Part shown: piece after piece, positions 57,490 to 64,000 of the stretch
Numbering within the stretch: position 1 is the stretch's first letter
Layout: each line of letters opens with the position of its first letter
Assembly (NCBI RefSeq): GCF_000381965.1
Contig: NZ_KB908471.1
Span: 1 to 64,000 of the forward strand
Reading direction: 5' to 3'
Source: Oceanimonas smirnovii ATCC BAA-899
Lineage (GTDB): Bacteria; Pseudomonadota; Gammaproteobacteria; Enterobacterales; Aeromonadaceae
Length of the DNA: 64,000 nucleotides
Notes under the pieces: generated by a model
Told to the model about the DNA's origin: nothing
What the model saw: the letters and a program-made list of their open reading frames with translations, nothing else
Database searches by the model: none
Program-made: the position numbers and the translations under genes

Positions 57490-58410
57490 ATGAGCCAAAA
57501 TAAAGACTATCCCCGCGACCTCGTCGGGTATGGCGCCAACCCGCCTCACCCCAAATGGCCCGGTGATGCCCGTATTGCTATTAACTTTGTACTGAACTAC
57601 GAAGAGGGTGGTGAGCGCAACGTGTTGCACGGCGACGGTGAGTCTGAAGCCTTCCTGTCTGAAATGCCGGCAGCGGTAGCTTTTCCTGATACTCGTCACA
57701 TGAGTATGGAATCCATTTATGAATATGGCAGCCGTGCCGGCGTCTGGCGCCTGCTGCGTCTGTTCAAGCGCTACGACATTCCGCTCACCATCTTTGCCGT
57801 GGCCACCGCCATTGAGCGCTATCCCGAAATTGCCAAGGTATTCATGGAAGAAGGTCATGAGATCTGCTCTCACGCCTACAAGTGGATCACCTATCAGTTC
57901 ATGAGTGAAGAAGAAGAGCGCGAGCACTATCACAAGGCGATGGAAATCTTTGAGCGCGTTTGTGGTCAGCGTCCCCAGGGCTGGTACACCGGCCGTGACA
58001 GCCCCAACACCCGCAAAATCGTAATGGAAGACGAAGGCATTCTGTATGACTCCGATTCCTACGGTGACGATCTGCCTTATTGGGTAGACAACAATGGCAA
58101 GGGCCACCTGGTGATTCCGTATGTGATGGACACCAACGACATGCGCTTTGGCCAGGGCTGCTATAACAACGGCGAAGAATTCTATCAGTATCTGAAAGAC
58201 GCCTTTGACGTACTGTACGAAGAAGGTGCCGAAGCGCCCAAGATGCTGTCCATCGGCATGCACTGCCGTCTGCTGGGTCGTCCGGGCCGTATGGCCGGTC
58301 TGGAGCGTTTTATCAAGTATGCCCGCAGCCACGATAAGGTGTGGTTTACCCGCCGCATCGACATTGCCAAGCACTGGCATGAGCACCACCCCTACAAAGG
58401 AAACAAATAA
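57490..58410 (+). CDS. puuE: Metal-independent allantoinase PuuE, 306 aa
   Basis: Polysaccharide-deacetylase-fold enzyme that hydrolyses allantoin to allantoate. Family marks are DLVGYGANPPHPKWPGDARI near the start, FVLNYEEGGE and GWYTGRDSPNTRKI. It shows no signal peptide and acts in the cytoplasm. taggag precedes ATG 57490; the extension is only upstream sequence. The next gene, uraD, begins within its stop codon. Control by the GTATAC operator is inferred. Confidence 0.93.
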   Translation: MSQNKDYPRDLVGYGANPPHPKWPGDARIAINFVLNYEEGGERNVLHGDGESEAFLSEMPAAVAFPDTRHMSMESIYEYGSRAGVWRLLRLFKRYDIPLTIFAVATAIERYPEIAKVFMEEGHEICSHAYKWITYQFMSEEEEREHYHKAMEIFERVCGQRPQGWYTGRDSPNTRKIVMEDEGILYDSDSYGDDLPYWVDNNGKGHLVIPYVMDTNDMRFGQGCYNNGEEFYQYLKDAFDVLYEEGAEAPKMLSIGMHCRLLGRPGRMAGLERFIKYARSHDKVWFTRRIDIAKHWHEHHPYKGNK

Positions 58411-58925
58411 TGAGCCTGTTCAAGACCTGCAAGCCCGCTTCCATGGGCCGCGACGAATTCGTAACAACTTTCGCCGACATCTACGAGCACTCTCCCTGGG
58501 TGGCAGAGCAAACTTATGATCAGGGCCTGACTGAGGCCGATAACGAGATTGAACAACTGCATGCCCGCATGAGCAGCGTGATGAACAACGCCGATAAACA
58601 GGCTCAGCTCGATCTGATCAATGCTCACCCGGATCTGGCCGGCAAGGCTGCCCAGCGCGGCGAGCTGACCGCAGCCTCCACCAATGAGCAGGCTGGTGCC
58701 GGCATCAGCGAGTGCACCGCTGAAGAGTTTGAGCGCTTCACCACCCTGAACAACGCCTATAAGGAAAAATTCCAGTTTCCTTTCATCATGGCGGTGAAGG
58801 GCTCCAACCGTCACCAGATCCTGGCGGCGTTTGAAGAGCGCATTCACAATGATTACGACACCGAGTTTGATCGCGCTGTTAAAGAAATCAACAAAATCGC
58901 CATGTTCCGTCTGAGCGATATGTAA
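58410..58925 (+). CDS. uraD: OHCU decarboxylase UraD, 171 aa
   Basis: Decarboxylates 2-oxo-4-hydroxy-4-carboxy-5-ureidoimidazoline to S-allantoin. The catalytic-His region INAHPDLAGKAA is present, and the stretch KFQFPFIMAVKGSN near residues 122-135 is typical. The ATG overlaps the puuE stop (TAATG), so the two are translationally coupled. With UraH it converts hydroxyisourate to allantoin, which PuuE opens. Confidence 0.95.
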   Translation: MSLFKTCKPASMGRDEFVTTFADIYEHSPWVAEQTYDQGLTEADNEIEQLHARMSSVMNNADKQAQLDLINAHPDLAGKAAQRGELTAASTNEQAGAGISECTAEEFERFTTLNNAYKEKFQFPFIMAVKGSNRHQILAAFEERIHNDYDTEFDRAVKEINKIAMFRLSDM

Positions 58926-58983
58926 TACCGACCGGCGAGGCGTTCTGCCTCGCCTTTCATCTTCTTCTCTGCAGGAGGCAGCA

Positions 58984-59493
58984 ATGATCAAAACTCTCAA
59001 GATTGAGCCGCTGACCAAGGAAGCGTTTGCTCCCTTTGGCGACGTGATCGAATCCGAAGGTCGTGACTACTTCATGATCAACAACGGCTCCACTCAGCGT
59101 TATCACAAACTGGGTGAAGTGCAGCTGGATGAACAGGGTCAGGGCATCATCAGCATTTTCCGTGCCGAAACCCTGGAATATCCGCTGCAGATCAAAATGC
59201 TGGAGCGCCATCCTTTCGGCTCCCAGTCTTTCATTCCGCTGTTCGGTCGCGAGTTTTTGCTGGTCGTTGCCCCTGTTGGCGATGGCAGCATGAACATTGA
59301 CCCGTCCACTGTGCGTGCTTTCCGTGCCACTGGCCGTCAGGGTGTGAACTATCATCGCGGTGTATGGCACCATCCGATCATGGCGCTGCACAACAACGAC
59401 GAGTTTCTGGTGGTTGACCGCAGTGGTCCTGGCAACAACTGTGATGAATTCTTCTTTGACGAGTCGGTACAACTGACCGTTGAGCTGGACTGA
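58984..59493 (+). CDS. allA: Ureidoglycolate lyase AllA, 169 aa
   Basis: Cleaves ureidoglycolate to glyoxylate and urea. The cupin-like fold has IEPLTKEAFAPFGDVI at its start, HPFGSQSFIPL and the catalytic YHRGVWHHPIMAL. gcaggaggcagca precedes the ATG. It follows uraD by 58 bases. The enzyme needs ureidoglycolate from allantoate, yet no allantoicase or AllC-type gene is in the window. Confidence 0.95.
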   Translation: MIKTLKIEPLTKEAFAPFGDVIESEGRDYFMINNGSTQRYHKLGEVQLDEQGQGIISIFRAETLEYPLQIKMLERHPFGSQSFIPLFGREFLLVVAPVGDGSMNIDPSTVRAFRATGRQGVNYHRGVWHHPIMALHNNDEFLVVDRSGPGNNCDEFFFDESVQLTVELD

Positions 59494-59511
59494 GTCACAG
59501 CTTGCTGATGC

Positions 59512-59543
59512 AAAAGGCCCGCACATTTGTGCGGGCCTTTTGG
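59512..59543. terminator. Bidirectional terminator after allA
   Basis: aaaaggcccgcac / gtgcgggcctttt with an atttlike 4-6 base loop, between convergent genes, 18 bases after the allA stop. Confidence 0.9.
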
Positions 59544-59544
59544 T

Positions 59545-60588
59545 TTACTGGCCGTTAAATTCCCGCATAAAGATATCCCAGAACACCAGAAACAGGGCCG
59601 CCACCAGCGGGCCTATCACAAAGCCGTTAACTCCCATCAGGCTGATGCCCCCAAGAGTGGAGAACAGCACCAGATAATCGGGCAGCTTGGTATCCCGGCC
59701 TACCAGCAACGGGCGCAGCACATTGTCGGCCAGGCCAATCACCAGGCCACCAAAGGCCATCAGTATCACGGCTGATATCCAGGCACCGGTAGCAAACAGA
59801 TAAATGGCTACCGGCAGCCATACCAGGGCCGCGCCGATGGCCGGGATCAGTGACAGAAACGCCATCACCACGCCCCACAGCAGTGGCCCGGGAATACCCA
59901 GCACCCAGAAAATAAAGCCGCCCAGGGCACCCTGCACCATGGCCACCAGAATATTGCCCTTTACCGTGGCCCGGGTCACTTCCGAAAACTTGGCAAACAG
60001 CATGCGCTCGCGGTCATCTCCCAGTGGCAGGGCCCGCACCAGCAGCTCGGTGAGCTGGTGGCCATCGCGCAGCAGAAAGAACGCCAGATACAGCATCAAG
60101 GCCACGTCCACCACAAAGGTAAAGGTACTCTGGCCGGCGGTCAGGGCTTTTTCTGCCAGCAGCTTGCTGCCCGCCACCGCGGCCTGAGACAGATTCTCCC
60201 TGGCGCTGTCGAGATCCAGTCCCAGTCTGGCCAGAAAATCGGGCAGCAACGGAAAGGCGGTGCGCACCTGCTCCAGCAAATTGCCCGGGCTCACTTCGCC
60301 TTTGTCAATGCGCTGATACAGTGCCAGTCCTTCCTGCGCAAATGAGGCCGCAATAAACAGCACCGGCAGCACCACTATCACTACGCACAGGGTAAGAGTA
60401 AGCAGAGCGGCACGATTGGGCTTGTTGCCAATACGCGCCAGAATACGGTGTTGCAGCGGATAGAAAATCACCGTAATGGCACAGGCCCAGAAAATGGCTC
60501 CCCAGAAGGGGCGCAGTACCAGCCCGAACAGAATGCTGACTATCAGCAGAGTGAATAGAAACGATCGGCGTTCAAGTTTTTCGCGCAT
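59545..60588 (-). CDS. AI-2E family transporter (PerM-like), 347 aa
   Basis: About eight membrane segments with the family stretch GIPGPLLWGVVMAFLSLIPAIGAALVWLP, seen in two overlapping parts near residues 228-260. Some members export autoinducer-2; others move sodium or protons, or are of unknown substrate. The protein is not linked to the purine genes by operon structure. Length is typical. A short hairpin (gggttccg / cggaaccc) lies just upstream. Confidence 0.82.
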   Translation of the reverse strand: MREKLERRSFLFTLLIVSILFGLVLRPFWGAIFWACAITVIFYPLQHRILARIGNKPNRAALLTLTLCVVIVVLPVLFIAASFAQEGLALYQRIDKGEVSPGNLLEQVRTAFPLLPDFLARLGLDLDSARENLSQAAVAGSKLLAEKALTAGQSTFTFVVDVALMLYLAFFLLRDGHQLTELLVRALPLGDDRERMLFAKFSEVTRATVKGNILVAMVQGALGGFIFWVLGIPGPLLWGVVMAFLSLIPAIGAALVWLPVAIYLFATGAWISAVILMAFGGLVIGLADNVLRPLLVGRDTKLPDYLVLFSTLGGISLMGVNGFVIGPLVAALFLVFWDIFMREFNGQ

Positions 60589-60661
60589 GAAAAAGGGTTC
60601 CGTAAGAAGCGGAACCCCAGTGTAAAGAAGCCGGCGTAAAGAGGCCAGATAATGTGCAGGT

Positions 60662-62332
60662 TCAGCTGGTACGGTAACGACCTACCAGTTGCTGCAGGTG
60701 ACCGGCCAGCTCGCCCAGCTGGCGGCTGGTCTGGCTGGCCGCCCTGGAGCCGGCATCAGTCTGCCCGGCAATGGCCACAATTTCGTGCACATTGGTGTTG
60801 ATGCTTTCCGACACCTGAGTCTGCTCTTCTGCCGCGCTGGCTATCTGAGCGTTCATCAGATTAATGGTGTTTACCGCCGTGCCGATATCAAGCAGGGCTT
60901 CGTCGATGCGGCGCGCTTCGGTGACGGTATGGCTGCTGCCGTCACGAATGTTTTCAATGGCCTGTACCGCCTCCTTGGCCCCTTGCTGCAGCTGGGTGAT
61001 CATGGTGTGTATTTCTTCTGTGCTGGTTTGGGTTCGGCCGGCCAGGGTACGAACCTCGTCGGCCACCACCGCAAAACCACGGCCCTGTTCACCGGCCCGT
61101 GCTGCCTCAATGGCGGCATTCAGCGCCAGCAGGTTGGTTTGCTCTGCCACGCCGCGGATCACATCCAGTACGGTGCCAATTTGCTCTGATTCCTGCCCCA
61201 GCCGCTGAATAATTTCCACGCCGGCGGCCACCTGATTTTCCAGTCCGTCAATCACCGAGATGGTTTCCTGCAGCTGTTGCTGAGCAGTGTGTACCAGGGT
61301 TTCGGCCTGCTCGGCGGCCTGGGCTGCATTGGCGGCGCTGCTGGCCACTTCCTGGGCGGTGGCCGACATCTGATTCATGGCGGTGGCCAGCTGGTCGCTT
61401 TCATGGTGCTGACGACTGATGCCGTCCTCGGTTTCTGCCATAAAGCGCTGCAGCTCACTGCTGGCCTGTTGCAGCGTGTCGGCAGAATGACGAGTATCCT
61501 GCACCAGGCTGCTGATCTGGCCGGCAAACTGGTTAAAGGAGCGGGCCAGCGTGCCCAGCTCATTTTGCTGGCTGTCATCCAGCCGGCGGGTCAGATCGCC
61601 TTCGCCCCGGGCGATGTCTTCCATGGTGTGCACTGCCTGACGAATAGGTGCATGAATGCCTCTGGCAATCACCAGGCCGGCAGCCGCAATCAGTGCCAGC
61701 AGCAGGGTTGCCGACAGCGCCGAGTTGAGCAGCCCCTGACGCACAGAGGCAGACAGATCTTCTTCCAGCTTGGCGACGGAAGCCAGCAAATCATCAATAT
61801 AAAAGCCGGTGCCAAGCAGCCAGTCGGTGCCCGGTACGGGCATGATATGAGCCAGTTTGGGCGAGCCTTCGCTGGCATCCAGCCTGGGCCAGCTGTATTC
61901 CACATAGCCGCCGCCCTGGCGGCCCAGCTCAATATATTCCTGTACCAGATGGCGGCCGTCGGGGCTGGTAGAGTTAAAGTAGTTATTACCTTCCCGGGCG
62001 GGGTTATCGGCGCTCATTACCTGTACGCCATCGTCATTGTATACAAAGAAATAGCCACCGCCGTTGTCAAAACGCAGGCCACGCAGCTGGGCCTTGGCCC
62101 CTTCTGTGTTGCCCCTGGCCAGCAGCGGCTGAATGCCGGTAATGGCCAGCTCCATATAGTTGGCGAGTTGCTGCTTGCGTGACTCAAACAGCGAGTTATG
62201 CAGGCTTTGTCCGCTCAGCTCCTTTAGCCTGATTGACTGAGCCACATTTACCCAGGTGCTGACCGCCGCCAGTAACAACAGGGGTAACAGAGCCAGCAAC
62301 AGAATTTTCTGTCTGATGGAAAGTCGCTTCAT
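60662..62332 (-). CDS. Methyl-accepting chemotaxis protein with a single Cache domain, 556 aa
   Basis: Membrane chemoreceptor: an N-terminal membrane segment (about 8-28), a periplasmic sCache domain (about 40-190, with [16 protein letters not shown]), a second segment (about 200-222), a HAMP domain and a long cytoplasmic signalling coiled coil. The highly conserved hairpin tip has [27 protein letters not shown], given in parts near residues 385-410. ATG 62332 is preferred to 62347, which lacks a site. The ligand is not known; nearby purine genes are suggestive only. Confidence 0.88.
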   Translation of the reverse strand: MKRLSIRQKILLLALLPLLLLAAVSTWVNVAQSIRLKELSGQSLHNSLFESRKQQLANYMELAITGIQPLLARGNTEGAKAQLRGLRFDNGGGYFFVYNDDGVQVMSADNPAREGNNYFNSTSPDGRHLVQEYIELGRQGGGYVEYSWPRLDASEGSPKLAHIMPVPGTDWLLGTGFYIDDLLASVAKLEEDLSASVRQGLLNSALSATLLLALIAAAGLVIARGIHAPIRQAVHTMEDIARGEGDLTRRLDDSQQNELGTLARSFNQFAGQISSLVQDTRHSADTLQQASSELQRFMAETEDGISRQHHESDQLATAMNQMSATAQEVASSAANAAQAAEQAETLVHTAQQQLQETISVIDGLENQVAAGVEIIQRLGQESEQIGTVLDVIRGVAEQTNLLALNAAIEAARAGEQGRGFAVVADEVRTLAGRTQTSTEEIHTMITQLQQGAKEAVQAIENIRDGSSHTVTEARRIDEALLDIGTAVNTINLMNAQIASAAEEQTQVSESINTNVHEIVAIAGQTDAGSRAASQTSRQLGELAGHLQQLVGRYRTS

Positions 62333-62525
62333 CCTTGATCTCACCATGGTTTTGTTTACAACTTTGTATCATTTGAATGGCGCAATGTCATGCATTCCAG
62401 TTGTAAAATTGTGTGCCTTTACCAACAGGTTAACGGCAGAAGTCGTCCGTACTTGAGCAGGCTTTGCTTTAAAGCCTGCCGGTGGCTGGTTATTATGCTG
62501 TTATTGATCAACAAGCGGATATGCC

Positions 62526-64000
62526 ATGGATTTCACCATTCTTGCCGGCCCCATAGTGCGCCGGGCCGACGCCGACCGGCTGGTTTTCTGGCTGGCCAGC
62601 CGCGAGTCACTGCGCTTTCGCCTGTGTCTTGAGGGCCGGGAGCCACTGTTGTTTGACGAGGGCCAGCAAGAGATAAGAGTGGGAGAGTCCTGTTATATTC
62701 AGCTGCTCGATCTGCCACTGAATGAGCCCTTGCCGCTCGACATGCTTGTTCACTACGATCTGCAGTGGCAAAGATCCGCTGAGCATAACTGGCATGGCAT
62801 GGCAGAGTGGGGCAGTGAGCTGTGCTTTAATGATGAGTCTTTGCCATCGCTGGTGATACGCAGCCGGCTGGATGCCATGTTGCACGGCTCCTGCCGCAAA
62901 CCCCATCATGCCGCTCCCGACGGCCTGGTGGCAGCGGAACGCTGGCTGAGTGAACGCCAGCAGCAACCCATGCAGCGGCCGGCATTACTGATGATGAGCG
63001 GCGATCAAATTTATGCCGATGATGTGGCCGGCCCCATGCTTACCGCCATTCATCAGCTGATAAAGGAGCTGGGGCTGTATGACGAGACGCTGGAAGGGGC
63101 GACCGTGGCCAACAGCCGAGAGCTGTTTGCCGATCCGCTCAGTTATTATCGCCGCCATCAGCTGCTGCCCGACACTCATGCCAACCTGCCGCTGCAAAAG
63201 CGCTTTTTTGAAGGCGCGCGCAAGCCCATTTTTACTACCAGCAGTGCCGCCAACCACTTAATAACCCTGTCGGAAGTACTGGCCATGTATCTGCTGGTGT
63301 GGTCACCGGTGCCCTGGCGGCTGCTGCCCGACACCCGGCCGGCGCTGGATGAAGCATTTGTAGAACGCTATGAACGGGAGCGGGGCCGGCTGCTTGGTTT
63401 TGTGGAAGGCTTGCCGGCAGTGCGGCGCTTGCTGGCCCATTTGCCCACCCTGATGATCTTTGACGATCACGACGTGACCGACGACTGGAACCTGACCGCC
63501 GGCTGGGAGCAAACCGCTTATGGTCATCCGTTCTCCAAACGGATCATCGGTAATGCGCTGGCCGGTTACATGATTTGCCAGGGGTGGGGGAATGATCCCG
63601 ATGCCTTTGCCGGTGATCCTTTAACCCGGCTGTACGCCTGGAGCGATCAGCCGGACAGCGAACAGCAGGATCAACTGATCGACTGTCTGCTTAAATTTGA
63701 CGGCTGGCAATATCACCTCGACACTCAACCCCGGCTGCTGGTGCTCGACACCCGCACCCGGCGCTGGCGTTCCGAGTCCAACCTTAACCGGCCTTCCGGC
63801 CTGATGGACTGGGAAGCGCTTACCGAGCTGCAGGGTGAAATGCTTAATCGCGAGTCGGTAGTGGTGATCTCGCCCACGCCCGTGTTCGGGGTAAAACTGA
63901 TAGAAGCAATTCAGAAGGTGTTTACCTGGCTGGGCAAGCCGCTGCTGGTGGATGCGGAAAACTGGATGGCCCACAAGGGCACCGCCAATGTGATCGTCAA
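62526..64000 (+). CDS. PhoD-like metallophosphatase, 3' end cut by the window
   Basis: Starts at ATG 62526 and runs open to the last base, at least 491 codons. GDQIYADDVAGP and FDDHDVTDDWN are the metal-binding motifs of the PhoD-like (alkaline phosphatase D) family. No Tat or Sec signal is visible at the N-terminus (MDFTILAGPIVRR), so it may be cytoplasmic, unlike classical PhoD. The substrate cannot be told. The C-terminal end is missing. Confidence 0.8.
   Translation, partial: MDFTILAGPIVRRADADRLVFWLASRESLRFRLCLEGREPLLFDEGQQEIRVGESCYIQLLDLPLNEPLPLDMLVHYDLQWQRSAEHNWHGMAEWGSELCFNDESLPSLVIRSRLDAMLHGSCRKPHHAAPDGLVAAERWLSERQQQPMQRPALLMMSGDQIYADDVAGPMLTAIHQLIKELGLYDETLEGATVANSRELFADPLSYYRRHQLLPDTHANLPLQKRFFEGARKPIFTTSSAANHLITLSEVLAMYLLVWSPVPWRLLPDTRPALDEAFVERYERERGRLLGFVEGLPAVRRLLAHLPTLMIFDDHDVTDDWNLTAGWEQTAYGHPFSKRIIGNALAGYMICQGWGNDPDAFAGDPLTRLYAWSDQPDSEQQDQLIDCLLKFDGWQYHLDTQPRLLVLDTRTRRWRSESNLNRPSGLMDWEALTELQGEMLNRESVVVISPTPVFGVKLIEAIQKVFTWLGKPLLVDAENWMAHKGTANVIV

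Noticed and set aside
62051-62060. GTATAC in the chemoreceptor gene
   Set aside because: It lies inside coding sequence far from any start codon and is best explained by chance.

Overview
The window looks like one contiguous stretch of a gammaproteobacterial chromosome, most like the Aeromonadales (Oceanimonas, Oceanisphaera or Zobellella type). This rests on the yheO-tusDCB-rpsL-rpsG-fusA-tuf order, the leuDCBA/ilvIH arrangement and the style of the ThiBPQ, Bfd and DUF3461 proteins; the genus is inference. I see no tRNA, CRISPR array, insertion sequence or prophage. Genes are dense and most operons end in a clear hairpin terminator.

Bases 1-25,000 are mostly housekeeping. They hold the 3' end of a 23S rRNA, a 5S rRNA and its terminator, then a PIN-PhoH protein, the thiamine importer thiBPQ and a PilZ protein. 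The leucine operon leuABCD follows, with a full attenuation leader (leuL carries four consecutive Leu codons), and ilvIH diverges from it. Next come yheO, ridA, tusDCB, and the str operon with a near-consensus promoter. After tuf are a DUF442 phosphatase-SulP pair, bfd, a SieB-like membrane protein and an HbpS/GlcG-like protein.

Bases 24,000-34,000 form a purine-oxidation region: a RutR-like TetR regulator, a divergent MFS transporter, xdhABC, guanine deaminase and a GntR/FCD regulator. Bases 33,500-47,500 form a taurine-dissimilation region. It holds taurine dehydrogenase (tauXY), the MocR-type activator tauR, two paralogous YeiH/TauZ-like exporters, a LysR regulator, sulfoacetaldehyde acetyltransferase (xsc), phosphate acetyltransferase, a DUF6506 protein of unknown role, a Usp protein and a TRAP importer. 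Together these would take up taurine, deaminate it to sulfoacetaldehyde, release sulfite and acetyl phosphate, form acetyl-CoA and export the sulfur product.

Bases 47,700-55,300 hold a CobS/CobT-like AAA+/VWA pair, a second SulP transporter, an aldehyde-dehydrogenase-fold protein with its catalytic residues replaced, and two DUF3461 paralogues around a small unknown gene. Bases 55,300-59,500 return to purines with the ureide branch: an AzgA-type purine permease with a structured leader, uraH, puuE, uraD and allA. The window ends with an AI-2E family protein, a Cache-type chemoreceptor and a truncated PhoD-like phosphatase.

Two operator families tie the purine regions together. A TTGACC-N4-GGTCAA palindrome lies before xdhA, with a weaker copy before the TetR gene. 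A GTATAC-centred palindrome lies before the HbpS-like gene, the GntR gene and puuE. The most interesting points are that GntR regulon, the structured leader of the purine permease (a possible xanthine riboswitch), the dead aldehyde dehydrogenase, the CobST pair without CobN, DUF6506 in the sulfonate operon, and the duplicated exporters flanking tauXYR.
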